From Cheilinus undulatus (lineage: Eukaryota; Chordata; Actinopteri; Labriformes; Labridae), in the NCBI RefSeq assembly GCF_018320785.1, contig NC_054867.1, positions 26,043,855-26,107,854 on the forward strand: a stretch of 64,000 nt of DNA, written 5' to 3'. The notes below the pieces were generated by a model, which saw only the letters and a list, made by a program, of their open reading frames with translations, had not been told where the DNA came from and searched no databases. A program made the translations under genes and the position numbers. Positions 49,101-61,426 of the stretch are shown one piece after another (the first letter of the stretch is position 1; the number at the start of each line of letters is the position of its first letter).

Positions 49101-52100
49101 ATCATCAATAACTGGACCGTGGCTGGTAACCACACAGGCATCATGAGTAGGAATGCACCAGTGCATTGGTTCAACATCAGTACCAGTGATATCTCCGCTG
49201 TTAACACACATCCTTTCTGTTTTACAAGATACCTATACAGTAGTATATATAATATGGCTGCTACTAGAAACTACTGTTTAGAAATGGCAATAATGAGATT
49301 AGGTGTTTTATCAGCTTCAGGTCTAGATGTCTCTATCAGGTTGCCTCTATCCACAAATTTGCTGCTCTGCAGGAATACAGAAGCTGTCTTCAGTTAAAAT
49401 ACAGCTACTCAAGATAACCATGAAGGTTTAATAATAATATATCTTTGTCATAGAAGTAAAAACAGACTTGACCTACTGATGTGAACTTGTATTCAAAAGC
49501 ATGTGAATCATCTTTCATGCCAAATAGTCAGAACAAAGAGCAACACATCGATGTGTCTCTGTCCAAACATTTTAGAGCGCTGCTCTTTGCTCTGTGTAAA
49601 TATTTAGAGTCATGGGTTGTTAAGTATTCAAATCAAGCTCCTTCTCTCTCTCTCTCTCTCTCTCTGTCACCAGGAGAAAGTGTAATAGTCACAGTGTGTG
49701 GTACGGAGCAGGAGACTGCAACCCTGCTTTCCACTGTGCTTGACGGCGACCACACAGCAGCCTCCCTTCTGGCTCGAGCGATCCACCAAGACCCGGCAAC
49801 CATCGACACTAACACTGATGGTCTGACAGTGCCTCTTAGCCCCTCAGAGCTAGGCATCTGGATCGACCCCATAGGTAAGGGACAATGATTCTGTCCGAGT
49901 TTTCATCAAGTTGTAGAAAACAGAACCTCACTGACAGCTGTGTTTATCCATGAAGATGCCACCAGTCAGTACATAGAGGGCCGAGAAGAGGTGCTGGAGG
50001 AGGGACACCTGTCTCCCTCGGGTCTGCACTGTGCTCTGGTCCTCATCGGGGTTTATCTCCGGAGCACAGGAGAGCCTGTCATGGGTGTCATCAACCAGCC
50101 GTTCAACCACAAAGACCCAGCAGGTGGAGGGTGAGTGGGAAAACATCTCAGTCTGTGAGAAACACATTTTCTCCTGTCAGATTTAAACACTACAACTACA
50201 GTCACCACATTTATTTAGTAATTCTTGATAAGGCTGAACAAGTGATTTGATTTTTAGTCACAATATGGCCTTCCCATTATCAAAGAATGTCAACAGCAAT
50301 AATAACATTAAAATGCAATCCAGAAGAAGTCATATGGAGCTTAGATCTAGGTTCCCAAAAACAAATTCTTTTACTACCTTTTTTTAACCATCTTTTTTTA
50401 ACCACAATTAGATAATTTTGCTGATAAATTGTAGGGGTGTTGGAAAATATTGATACACTGATATATTGCAATATTTCATGGCACAATACTGTATCGATAT
50501 TTTAAAATGCAGTATATTTGTTAATTCATAATTTACATTAGTTGGTGCGGTAGTTTGTTGAGTAATTTTACCCCCTGACCACCAGCTGGCTGCAGGCAGT
50601 TGACTCTTCCCTCTTCTCCTCTGCTTAGACAACGAGATTACACAAGATTTACGGTCTGAGCGAGCCAGTTGCTCATGCCTACACAGCAGTGCAGCCTCTG
50701 CTAGTAGATATGTGGACTTACTTTGGCTTCCAAAACATTAAAGACGGTACAAACTTATACAGGCGTCAAGTCATTTGTAAGATATGCCACGTCAGAGTGA
50801 AATACTTGGACAACACGATGAACCTGAGACATCATAGCGATAGCTTAGCGGCTAACAGCTAACATGAAAGAAGCCTGCTGAAGCTACCCCTGATTTTTAC
50901 CTCTGCCGAGGAGGCAGGGTTTGTTAGTTTGTTTGTTGGTTAGTTTGTTAGCAACATAACTCAAAAAGTTATGGACGGATTTTGATGAAATTTTCAGGAA
51001 ATGGCACAAGTGGCATAAGGAAGAACTGATTAGATTTTGGGAGTGATCCAGATCACCGTCTGGATCCAGGAATTTTCTAAAGGATTCTTTACTAATGGGA
51101 GATAGGGTTAATGGCGGAGGTCTGTGCTCCTTCGAGTGCTTTTCTAGTTACTCATGTAACCATAATTACCCAGTCAATACTTTTTTTGGTGAGGACCCGT
51201 GCATTTACTGTGCATATAGCATATATAGCTTTTGACAGTTTCCATTTGTATTGTCAGAATTTAAAAAATACATCCTTTTCTTTTAACCGAACTTTGGAGC
51301 TGGTTTATACATTTAGAGCTGCTCTACATCCAACTAAAATAAGCAACTATGGAGCCACTCATTTTTTACCAACTCGTTGTGGTTATGACAAATGGAACGT
51401 GACGTCATTCCCAGTTCCGATTTCTGAGGTAAATTGAACGCAGCATAAGACATACAAGCTGATGCACCATGAAATATAAAAGATTTTAGTACATTTACTC
51501 TATATTGATTTATTTTTCCACTTTTCTTGGAGAAATCCTGAAAGCATTTTAATTCATGATAACAAATTGCACAAAAAGAGTTAAAACTCTAGATGTTGCA
51601 AGACCAAGACCATGCATTTTATAATACACCATATAATTTTTAATTTTCATATTATACATATAATTTTAATAGATTTTTATTAATAGATTAATTATATTCT
51701 GTTATATTCCATATTAACATTACAGTTATTTTTTTCTATCCACTTTATTCCAAGTCCCCATGGTTCTTTGTGTGAAATACAGGCGCAACTTCTGGTCCGT
51801 TCTATCTAAATGGGACTTACATATGAACGAGGCGCTAAATGTGATTATTAGAGCAATTTGAATACCAAAATATATAAACTTCAACTGCTTCACCTTGAAC
51901 GGGATAAAGTTATTATTTCTCCTCCCTCAACTAGAGAGTACAAATTGACGACATTACCTCAGATAACCTAGACAAGCATATTTAGCTAAATTTATTAGCT
52001 TCATATCAGTATAGAAAGAGATGATCACGTTTTGTTAGAGGAGTTTGGACACCACCTTCAGATAAATTTCAAGTTTGTGAGGTTGCTGAAATTCTTATTT

Positions 52101-55100
52101 CACCAACTAATCCCTCTTAGAATGTGGGAATTTGATTAATTAAACTGTCCAGGACTCAAGTTGTCAGCTCTTCAGTTTGGTAAATGTCAAGTTTTGTATT
52201 AAGAATTAATGATAAATTAATAATGAAAGAATCACATCCCTGATACAGTTAGACAGTGAACAACATGTTTAAAACACTGTTGTGGAAGACATATTTAACT
52301 CTGTCACAATATACAGTGCTTATCAAATTTATTAGACCACCTGTCATAAAAACTGTCATAGAAATCTTTCAAAAACTTATTTAAAACTAAAAATGTTATT
52401 GTTATTTATTTGGCAAATAACAAACTGAAACAACTAAATTGTCCATTTCACACATAATAACCAAAAAACTTCATATTTTGTATGGCCTCCTTTGGCCTTG
52501 ATAACAGCTTGCATTCTTACTGGCATTGTTTTTATGTACTTTTCCACAGTCTCTTTTGTTATTGAGTTCCAAATAGTTTCTGGCTGTTCCCACAGACTTG
52601 CTTTAGATGACACTTTTGTGCGATCAATCTTTGAATCTACTAAATCCCAAATTTGTTTAATAGGATTCAAATCCTGACTTTGACTTGGCCAGTCCATCAG
52701 TTCCAGTACTCCAGATTCCTTTTTCTTGCTCAAATAGTCTCTGCACAGCTTTGAAGTATGCTTGGGGTCTTGTTGGTATATGAACCCACGACCAATCAGA
52801 TTCAGTCCAGAAGGGATTCCAAGATGCAATTAGATGTTGTGGTAGACGTTCTTGTTCATGATACCATCGATTTTCACTTAATTGCCCACGCCGTATCCAC
52901 AAATGAAACCCCATACCATAATGGAATCTCCACCATGTTTCACTGTGGGTGCAATGCATCTGGCATCAAATCGTTCTCCAGCTTTTCTGCGGACATAAAC
53001 ATGACGATGCTGACCGAAGAGTTCAAAGTTGGACTCGTCCGTCCAAAGTACCTTCTTACAGTCATCAACAGTCCAGTGTTTGTGCTCCTTGGCTAATCTG
53101 AGGCGTTTCTTGATGTTTGCAGGCCTCAATAATGGCTTCTTAGCAGCTATTCTTCCCTTTGAGCCTTGTTCCATCAGTCGTCTGCTTATGGTCATTCTGG
53201 AGACTTTCTCAGACTCTGATCTAGAAGCATTCATCTCTGCCTGAAGATCAGCAATGGTCTTCCTTCTGTCTCTAGTCCTTAAAATCTTGAGGTGTCTGAC
53301 ATCTGCTTCAGTTAACTTTAGTTTCCTGCCTCTTCCTTGGCGCATTTTCTAAGTACCAGTCTTGGCAATTGACTCCAAAGCATACTTGACCACACTGTGA
53401 GAACACTGTATGTCTTTCCCTATTCGTCTCAGAGACCATCCAGCATCATGAAGTGCTTTAATGCAGACTCTTTCATTTTCAGTGAGCTTTCCATGTTTTA
53501 CCATTTTGAACAGGAATGAGGAATTTCAAACTGAATTCACCTTTTTACACCCAAATTTGAGCCGGCTCACTGGGCTTCTCTGAGAAGTCAGAAATTAATC
53601 AAGCATAACATTCAACCACTAAAACTCATTTTTCTCTTCAGGAATGCAAGTAAATAACTATGATTTGTCATATTAATCAAGAAATAATAATGTGCTTTAC
53701 TATTTTTTCATTTTTTTTTTGTAAATCAGTACATTTGAAAATTCATGGATAACCATAATTATTATATTTTAGCATTAAAAATATTATTTCAGTTAAAGAG
53801 CTTCTACATATTGGTGCATTAACCATTGCAGAAACATAAAAAATGATTTGGGTAATTACCAAAGCTGTTAATTTAGGGCAGCTGTGGCATAATCCTTACT
53901 TTGGGTGGTGGTCTAATAAATTTGTTAAGCACTGTAAGTACCACGAACGAAGCAACAGGTACTGAGCATTACAGAAAATATTATTTAAAACGTTCAGCTC
54001 ATATTGATTTAACAAAAATGCAGCAGTATTGATTGCAGCAAATATTTATTTCAGAACAACCACTGTAAGCCCTTGGAAGAACAATCACTCTAGTAAGCCT
54101 TGGAAGAATCACGTTTTTGCTATTATTGTTACTCTACCGAAGTTCCGCCCACATTCATAGTTAAAGTAGACCCCCCAGGAATAATGTGGTATCCACCGTA
54201 TTTACTTAGTTAAAGCTTACAATACAAACAATGTGAACATGATAATATCATAATATATCACCTTGCTCATAGTATCACAATATATCGATATCAGCACCCC
54301 TATATCGCGATACATATCGTATCGCCTGATTCTTGCCAATACACACCCCTAATAAATTGATATGGTGGATCATGGTCATGTTTGGCCAATTATTTGGGGC
54401 AGATTTGGTTCAAAAATACCTTGTCACATTTTTGTCACTGCCCAGTCCAGCAACAGACAAGTAGCAGGAGATCTACGTACAGAGTCTATAAAAAGTGTGC
54501 CATATTCCTTCAATTTCTTGATTTAACTGAACTCTGGGAGATGTTCGGTGACTTGAAGAAACTTTTGTATTTATCCCCTGACTTTTACTTTTCTGTTACC
54601 TGTTCTCTGAGTTACTTGTTGTGTTCTTTTGTCTTCATGGTGTAATGGTAGCCAGGAATACTGATCAACTAGTGACTGGACCTTCCAGACACAGATATCT
54701 TTATTCTACAACTCTACACACTTGAGACAAATTGACTGCATTCAGGTGATCACCATTTCACTAATTATGAGACTACTAGTGCCATCTGGCAGGATTACTG
54801 TTGAATATTTATGCAGTCACTTATTTTACATTACATTTTTTACATAATTGACATTAATTACTTTGTAGAATTCTGTTTTCACTTATAAAATACTGTTTTT
54901 TTAATTTTTTGTCAAAAAAGTCAAATTATATCCTCTATGATGGGTTTATAAAATCAATAAAAAGGTAAAACATTCAAAATGGTGAATACTTTTTAAAGAC
55001 ACTGTATTTACTGTATTTTTGTGCCTTGTTTAAAGTGCTATATAAATGTTTCTAGATCCACTGTATGAACCTGGCTGTGTATCTGTCCTGTCTGTACACA

Positions 55101-55818
55101 CTTTCAGTTTCTCTGTATGAGCATGGTTGTTTTCAGCTTGAGCCTGGCCGGATGTTCCACATTTGAGATAAATCACAAAACTGGGTGAAATGTGACTTAT
55201 TACCTAGTGAAAGTCCTGAACCCTGAAAATAAAACCTGTACGGCCAATTTTCAGTCTGAAAGCAGCTTTAATCAATATTTTTATGTGAGAGATTCTGAAA
55301 CCACCACTTTTACTTCCGTCCACAGCTGGAGGGGGAAGCACTTCTGGGGGGTGTCCTACAGCGGGGTCAACCTGTGCTCAGAGTCGCAGCCGGCCACTCG
55401 ATCAGGAGGGGGTTTGTCTGTGGTTCTGAGCTCCAGTGAGAAGCCTGTGGTAAAAGAGGCTCTGACGTCGCTGTGTGGTCCTGACAGGCTTATGTACGCC
55501 TCTGGAGCCGGGTACAAAATCCTATGCGTGATTCAGGGCCTGGCCGATGTTTACGTCTTGTCAGAGGGGAGCACCTTTAAGTGGGACTCCTGCGCTCCTC
55601 ATGTCCTACTCCGAGCCCTCGGAGGCGGGGTGGTTGACCTGACTAAGAGTCTACAGTCGAGCTCTGGAGCAAAGGACCAGCAGACAGAACTGACCTACCA
55701 CCAGCCGTACACTGAGTGTAAAGGAGCAGACCGCTGGGCTAACCATGGCGGCTTGTTGGCGTATCGAGACTGTTCTCAGCTGTGCCGCATTACTGCAGCT
55801 CTGAGAGGGAAGCTGTAG
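46200..55818 (+). CDS. inpp1: Inositol polyphosphate 1-phosphatase
   Basis: Coding exons are 46200-46403, 46485-46545, 49674-49874, 49956-50130 and 55326-55818. All are GT-AG, phases are consistent, and the product is 377 aa (human 399). The enzyme removes the 1-phosphate from inositol 1,4-bisphosphate and 1,3,4-trisphosphate in the cytosol. It is magnesium-dependent and lithium-inhibited. The metal site is complete: Asp54 (TLADVV), Glu79-Glu80 (HGEES), Asp153 and Asp156 (WIDPIDAT) and Asp301 (KWDSCAPH). The shorter length comes mainly from a smaller insert after residue 230 and an early C-terminus (RGKL). The last exon is large and encodes nearly half the protein. Intron 5 is swollen to 5.2 kb by nested transposons but keeps good splice sites. 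Confidence 0.96.
48351..48929. mobile_element. Non-autonomous hAT-like element in inpp1 intron
   Basis: The left end TAGTGCTGGGCAGTTAATCG pairs with the right end, whose reverse complement is TAGGGCTGAGCGATATGAC. Octamers beside it (CATTACAG at 48343-48350, CTTCACAG at 48930-48937) agree at six of eight positions, as an aged 8-bp hAT target duplication would. No transposase remains. Confidence 0.55.
49642..49665. repeat. (TC)n microsatellite at the inpp1 intron 3 acceptor
   Basis: A run of TC repeats forms the polypyrimidine tract immediately before the TGTCACCAG acceptor of the exon at 49674. Confidence 0.9.
50710..50862 (+). pseudogene. BED zinc-finger remnant of a hAT transposase
   Basis: A 50-codon frame has the pattern of a BED finger: aromatic WTYFGF, then CKICHVRV (Cys-x2-Cys), then NLRHHSDSL supplying the histidines. 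BED fingers are the DNA-binding N-terminus of hAT transposases. The frame ends at TAA with no catalytic part following. Confidence 0.7.
50889..51125. repeat. Interspersed repeat fragment inside the hAT element
   Basis: 'acctctgccgaggaggcag', TTTGT-rich repeats, 'gttatggacggattttgatg' and 'aatggcggaggtctgtgctc' mark a short repeat seen across many animal genomes. The CTCTGCCGAGG and GGCGGAGGTCTG ends are loosely inverted. Confidence 0.5.
52314..53934 (-). mobile_element. Tc1 transposon (1621 bp), parent-type copy of the window's MITEs
   Basis: TA at 52312-52313 and 53935-53936 flank ends CAGTGCTTATCAAATTTATT and AATAAATTTGTTAAGCACTG (inverted). It lies wholly inside the hAT element at 50432-54351, so it arrived later. 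Confidence 0.9.
52434..53504 (-). pseudogene. Tc1 transposase with three in-frame stops
   Basis: A single reading frame runs 357 codons from MVKHGKLTENERVC to FWLLCVKWTI, with the expected helix-turn-helix region and then WTDESNFELFG. It has three nonsense codons: TAG after KTGT, TAA after YGVGN and TAA after VYHNI. The second catalytic block reads QQDPKHTS, two residues short of the usual form. The third reads DLNPIKQIW, with Lys where Glu is required. There is no frameshift despite these changes. It is inactive as it stands. Confidence 0.88.
54480..55004 (-). mobile_element. Short Tc1-derived element (525 bp)
   Basis: TA at 54478-54479 and 55005-55006 flank ends CAGAGTCTATAAAAAGTG and CTTTTTAAAGACACTG (inverted). 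The interior ('gtcttcatggtgtaatggta', 'gtgatcaccatttcactaat') is the reverse complement of 2700-2880, so it is an internal-deletion relative of the element at 2590-3815. Confidence 0.75.
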
Positions 55819-56658
55819 TCAGAGAGATGAGGATATCATCATGTTCTTTTTTCTATATTATCTATATTGAAGGAGAATGGGGGTACAGGATGAAATATTT
55901 TAACTATTAATCATATTGTCTACTTTTTAACATGATACATTTTAAAGTGATTATTACAAGAGTGAAGTCCTGCCTGGGAAAATTGTTAGTTTCAAATTGT
56001 AACTGGTCTAAGCCTTTAACAGTGGAGGGTGTATGTTTATGGTTGGTCTGCATGTTTGGGGGAAAATAGAGCTAAATGATACTTAAGCCAAGTTTTAACA
56101 AAGCTACCAAGGACTGTAGATACACCACTCACAGTCACATCATTAGTGAGCTCATGTGCAAGTCATCCTGTCAAGAAACTGACCAGAAACACATCATGCT
56201 GCTACTTTTTAGTTACTTGATGCAAACATAAACACACCAGTTTCTCCTCTTTTCAAACTATTCTGAAATAAGTGAGTCTGATGTCACATTAGTGTACCAC
56301 TTTTCAAAAACTACCAGTGATGCAGATGTATAACAACTTTGAACAAAAAGCCTATTGTCTGAGTGCAGCTGTCAGAGCCCTAAAGTAAGCTTGTGATAAA
56401 AAAAAAAAAAACAAAACAAAAAAAAACATTAAAAGACAATAGAAGTGTTAAAATGCAGGTGAAGAAATCAGGAACTGTGTAATTTTGCAGAAAATTATGA
56501 ATTAAGGTGTGGTAAAAGTTGGAGAGAGGGTTTGCAGAAAAAAATACTTAGAAATCCTAAATAAAATTATCATTTTAGTTTTTTATGTGTATATGTATTC
56601 ACAAGAACATTTAATTCATCTGGTATAACGTGGTAAAATATATTCATATCACAACATA
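55819..56658 (+). other. inpp1 3' UTR and flank
   Basis: No further coding frame. AATAAA within 'cctaaataaaatt' near 56560 is the first clear poly(A) signal. An A-rich stretch at 56398-56428 is followed by sequence shared with 63904-63970. Confidence 0.4.
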
Positions 56659-57906
56659 CACTATATTGCTGAAAGTTTTTACTCACCCATCCAAATAAAT
56701 GAAATCAGGTGATCCAGTCACTTCCATGGCCACAGGTGTATAAAATCAGGCACCTAGGCATGCAGACTGTTTCTACAAACATTTGTGAGAGAATGGGTCG
56801 CTCTCAGGAGCTCAGTGAATTCCAGCGTGGTACTGTGATAGGATGCCACCTGTGCAACAAGTCCAGTCGTGAAATTTTCTTGCTCCTAAATATTCCACAG
56901 TCAACTGTCAGTGGTATTATAACAAAGTGGAAGCGATTGGGAACGACAGGAACTCAGCCAAGAAGTGGTAGGCCACGTAAAATGACGGAGCGGAGTCAGC
57001 GGATGCTGAGGCGCATAGTGCGCAGAGGTCACCAATTTTCTACAGAGTCAATCACTACAGACCTCCAAACTTCATGTAGCCTTCAGATTAGCTCAAGAAC
57101 AGTGCGTAGAGAGCTTCATGGAATGGGTTTCCATGGCCGAGCAGCTGCATCCAAGCCATACATCACCAAGTGCGATGCAAAGCATCAGATGCAGTGGTGT
57201 AAAGCATGCCGCCACTGGACTCCAGAGCCGTGGAGATACGTTCTCTGGAGTGACGAATCGCGCTTCTCCATCTGGCAATCTGATGGACGAGTCTGGGTTT
57301 GGCGGTTGCTAGGAGAACGGTTCTTGTCTGACTGCATTGTGCCAAGTGTAAAGTTTGGTGGAGGGGGGGTTATGGTGTGGGGTTGTTTGTCAGGAGCTGG
57401 GCTTGGCCCCTTAGTTCCAGTAAAAGGAACTCTGAATGCTTCAGCATACCAAGAGAGTTTGGACAATTCCATGCTCCCAACTTTGTGGGAACAGTTTAGG
57501 GATGGCTCCTTCCTGTTCCAACATGACTATGCACCAGTGCACAAAGCAAGGTCCATAAAGACATGGCTGAGAGAGTTTGGTGTGGATGAACTTGACTGGC
57601 CTGCACAGAGTCCTGACCTCAACCCCATAGAACACCTTTGGGATGAATTAGAGCGGAGACTGCGAGCCAGGCCTTCTCATCCAACATCAGTTTGTGACCT
57701 TACAAATGCGCTTCTGGAAAAATGGTCAAAAATTCCCATAAACACACTCCTAAACCTTGTGGAGAGCCTTCCCAGAAGAGTTGAAGCTGTTGTAGCTGCA
57801 AAGGGTGGACCTACATTATATTAAACCCTATGGGTTAAGAATGGGATGTCACTTAAGTTCATATGCGTGTCAAGGCAGGTGAGTGAATACTTTTGGCAAA
57901 ATAGTG
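56659..57906 (+). mobile_element. Tc1 transposon, 1248 bp, with intact transposase
   Basis: The left end CACTATATTGCTGAAAGTTTTT pairs with the right end (reverse complement CACTATTTTGCCAAAAGTATTC). The left flank is TA, but the right flank is TT, so the TA duplication has one substitution. I recognise it as a very abundant fish Tc1 family. Confidence 0.92.
56793..57824 (+). CDS. Tc1 family transposase, intact
   Basis: 343 aa with no internal stop, from [12 protein letters not shown] to KGGPTLY, the full length for Tc1 transposases. The N-terminal paired-type DNA-binding region contains two helix-turn-helix motifs separated by a GRPR-like linker (RSGRPRK). The catalytic DD34E triad is complete: Asp154 (WSDESRF), Asp245 (QHDYAPVH) and Glu280 (LNPIEHLW), with exactly 34 residues between the last two. 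The glycine-rich box is present ([10 protein letters not shown]). The ATG at 56793 is chosen because the family start MGRSQ lies there. It catalyses cut-and-paste transposition at TA sites. Whether it is active cannot be judged from sequence alone. Confidence 0.92.
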   Translation: MGRSQELSEFQRGTVIGCHLCNKSSREIFLLLNIPQSTVSGIITKWKRLGTTGTQPRSGRPRKMTERSQRMLRRIVRRGHQFSTESITTDLQTSCSLQISSRTVRRELHGMGFHGRAAASKPYITKCDAKHQMQWCKACRHWTPEPWRYVLWSDESRFSIWQSDGRVWVWRLLGERFLSDCIVPSVKFGGGGVMVWGCLSGAGLGPLVPVKGTLNASAYQESLDNSMLPTLWEQFRDGSFLFQHDYAPVHKARSIKTWLREFGVDELDWPAQSPDLNPIEHLWDELERRLRARPSHPTSVCDLTNALLEKWSKIPINTLLNLVESLPRRVEAVVAAKGGPTLY

Positions 57907-60900
57907 TTTATATGTGAATATGGCAGAAGGAAAAGAAAACCCAGAAGTTGTTGGTTTTAATATCATACAGTCCTACTTTATTACAGCTAACTTTATTGGA
58001 GTAAAGGTTTCTCTGTCTTTGGTGTCTGTGTTTCCACTGTGATCTAACAACAATTGAAGATCGGCTGCTGTCTTCTGACATGTGAAAGAGTCCTCTGAAT
58101 GCTCAACCATTCAAAAATGTGTTGTCCCGAAAGTCCCACCCTGAGCTCTCCTCACGTATGAAGCTATTACCTTCATATTGGGGACCTACTAGCAGGTAAA
58201 ATAAAGTCCTGGAGCTTCATAAAGACCCTGGTCCTTGTGTTGGAAATGCACAGAGTACCACCCAAGCTCCTGAGGTGGAAATTGAGCTTAAAATCAATTA
58301 AATTTCTGATCCTCACAGTGCTGTTGAGATCCAGGATTTGTTCAGAAAGAGGAAAGTAAAGTAGCTTTTTGAAAGAAGAAATCAGTGCTGCTTCTCAATC
58401 AAAGCCACAGTATAGAGACCTATCTTTTCTGTCCTTGGTTAATATTAAAATTGTTACAACTATAATAAGAGAAGGTCCTGGGGCTGTTATAGGAACTTGG
58501 CTATGAGTGTGTGGGACAATGTGATGGGCAGCAGAAAGATAAGACCAAATTATTGTTGAGCCCTGCTTTGTTTGGAGCCGACGTATTTGTTGCCTCCTTA
58601 CAGCCCCAGCAGACAGGGTATAATGTAAATTATATGAAACTATCTTAAACCGGGAGAGAAAAAGGCCATGTGAGATCTCAAAATTGTGTCTGACTGTTTT
58701 GGTAGGGTTTTTATTGGGTTTATTGGTTTCTGAATTGCAGTTATAAAAAAGCAATAGTGTAATTTTTCCACCCTATCTAACCTGTAAAAGGCTAGAACAA
58801 GTCAAGTGTGTGAATAGGCCTTAAGTCATGCAGTGTGCAGAAATCTTCACCCCTCAAAAAACGGCTCCTTTTAAGGACGGAGACATAGACTGACCCTGTC
58901 TGCTTTCCATGGCTCCGAGAGTTTATGAGGTCAGAGCAGGGAAAAGCCATATGAGGTAAAGCAGTGACACTGAGAGCTCTTTTCACTGTGGGTTTATTCT
59001 AAAATGAAATATTAAGCTAAGGTGAAGGCTTACAGGCTCCTCTAGAGGACAGATGTATTAAGATGTTTGCAATGATGACCTGACTTTCTGTGTTTAAGGA
59101 TATGCATTGTCAAAAAAATTTGTCACAGAAATTAAACTGAGTATTAAGCAGAACAAGAATGTGCATATAGTAAATCATCTTTATTTTGAAAACCAGAGAA
59201 AGCGGGGGACAGAAACCCAACTGTGATATTTTTTTAAACTGTTTTATCTGCCAGGGAACTCCAATCATGATTCTCTACAAAAACCCTGATGATTGTCAGA
59301 TTTTTTTGCAATTCTTCTGCATATTCTTGTGGAAAAAAAAAAAACCCTAAAAGAAACAACAAACCTTTGAGTGTTGGCTCTGACTTTCAACCTTCGAACG
59401 AATACTTGCTACCTTTTCATGTACAGCACTGAACAATCTCGAGGTGAACATGTGGAAAGAAAACGCACGCTGCAGTTTCTGAGACTGTTTCAAAATTAAA
59501 CAGTAAGCTGTGCGATTTTTATTGTTTTCCAGAGATTGTGGATGCTGGAAAACAAGGATGAGGAATGAATAAAAATGGAAGATTTTACATAAAAAATTGG
59601 GACAGAATCATTTGCCAAAGAAATAGTTATCAAAGTTCTCTCTTTGAATATCTGTGATTATCGCATTTTAATTAATTTGATTAAGCCCTATCCAATTAAA
59701 AAAAAAGAATCATTTTAGATTTCAGATGACCATCCTTATGCTTTCTTTTTGTTTTCCCAGATAAACCAACATCCACAGTTGATTTCTTTTAGAAAGAGAG
59801 CCATTTCAGAGAACAATAACTCAACCCATGTCGGAAAACTGATTAAATATGTACAAAAGAAAACTATTTGACACGTGAAAAGAATCATGGCAAACTCATG
59901 TCCTGCTTCAATGAGCTCAAACAAAACTCACAACAAAGTTTCATCTTTCAAGCTACCAGACAAATCCACATTAGAAATTTCAACGCCATAAAACCGCCCT
60001 GTGGTTTCAAGTTCCTCCAGAGCGTCTTGGTTAAGCAATCTTAATGTGATTTGTTATGTTAAACATTCAAATTATTCCCAAAGAAAAGGTCTTAATTAGC
60101 AAATAAGCCAATAGCCTTGCGAGCTACACCTCCTACTTAGCTGCAGCTGAAGGAGTTCAATCCCTCTGATGTTACAACCTGGATGGATGTGCAAATTAAC
60201 ACAAAAATCAACAAAAAAACAATGAGCATGGTACTTTGTCTCATTAACTGACAATATAAAAATAACCTTTACAAATAGTCTAATAGCACATAAAAGCCAT
60301 TTCACTATTTTCACATATCAGGAGTAAACAATGACCATTCTGTTTTCTTAAATTACCCTTTCATAAAAAGAAAAAAATTAAACTAATTTCTATTTAAGAA
60401 ATCAAAACCTAAAACTCCATCGTGCATTGTTCTTGAGACACCTTCATGTTGTTACAAACAATAATACTGCAGTGACTGAAAGGACACCGGCTGTTAAATG
60501 TAGACACTATTCCTTTGTGAACCTGTGACTTTGACATTTTGAAAGCTGAGCTTGCAGAGAAGTACTGAAAACAAGAAAACAACAATGTATAGAAAGATTG
60601 TAATAACCAGGACAGGACAGAATCTGTAGTGTAGCATCATGACTGAACAAATCCTGTTTGGTGTTAGATATTTATTCTGAGTAGTCCTGAGGTGCATGAA
60701 TCATGACAAATCACTATTTAAATTATGGCTTAACATATCCCAAAACATTGTTGCTTGCATAAAATGGCACTTAATAAGTTTGACCCTGATGAAAACGGTT
60801 AGAACTACAAAACATACCAACTATGCTGAATAAACCTTTTGCAAATTTTGCAGATGCAAAATGTTTTGAAGTGATGTCTCATTAAAGGCGGAGTGTGAAG

Positions 60901-61426
60901 GCAGTAATGATCACCCCAAATGATACTGATGGGATTCAAATCAAGTTGTGAGCATCCTTTGTTCACTACCAGGTCAGGCTTTTTTTGTACTTGTAGACAG
61001 CACAATTTCTGATTTCGAATACAAGTCTCAAGGAGGTTAAGTCGTACATGCTGTGCTCTAACGCTCCCTTTGTAAATCAATCAGACTGTGACCAACATTT
61101 TCATGCTGTCGATTACATTAAGTCTAAACAGGGCCGGTGTTGATCACATCTATTAAGTATTTCAGACAGCTAAGGGTCCTTGGGGTAGAATAATACCAAC
61201 ATTTCAAAATGTCAAGTTGTCACTTATAGCAGTTCAGCAAGGGCTCAGCTCTTCTGCTATTAGACATGAGCCTGTGCTGCGATTATCAAGAGCTTAAATA
61301 AAGAGCAGAAAAATAGCATGTTTGAATCAGGATATCTCAAAACAAAAAAAAGCTCTTCTATCATTTTCACTGGTTTAGGTCCAGAATTCACTCTCTCCTC
61401 TCAGTAGCTCTAAAGAGACCATTCAT
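57907..61426. other. Intergenic DNA, possibly a minus-strand 3' UTR
   Basis: No convincing exon. TTTATT at about 59179 and TTTATT at about 57970 would read as AATAAA on the minus strand, so part may be the 3' UTR of a gene to the right. A minus-strand phrase at about 60900-60960 (SQLDLNPISIIWGDH) looks like a degraded Tc1 transposase end. Confidence 0.35.

Larger units (their letters stand above)
50432..54351 (+). mobile_element. hAT transposon, 3.9 kb, with exact 8-bp TSD and nested insertions
   Basis: ATAAATTG occurs at 50424-50431 and again at 54352-54359, bracketing ends TAGGGGTGTTGG and ACACACCCCTA (inverted). Sub-terminal sequence on both sides is rich in ATATCGATA-like words. Inside are a BED-finger coding remnant (50710-50862), a foreign repeat fragment (about 50889-51125) and a complete Tc1 element (52314-53934). 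The catalytic hAT domain was not recognised, so this is an internally deleted copy. It fills most of inpp1 intron 5. Confidence 0.82.

Noticed and set aside
52758-53096. 112-codon open frame on the plus strand
   Set aside because: It is the antisense shadow of the Tc1 transposase on the minus strand.
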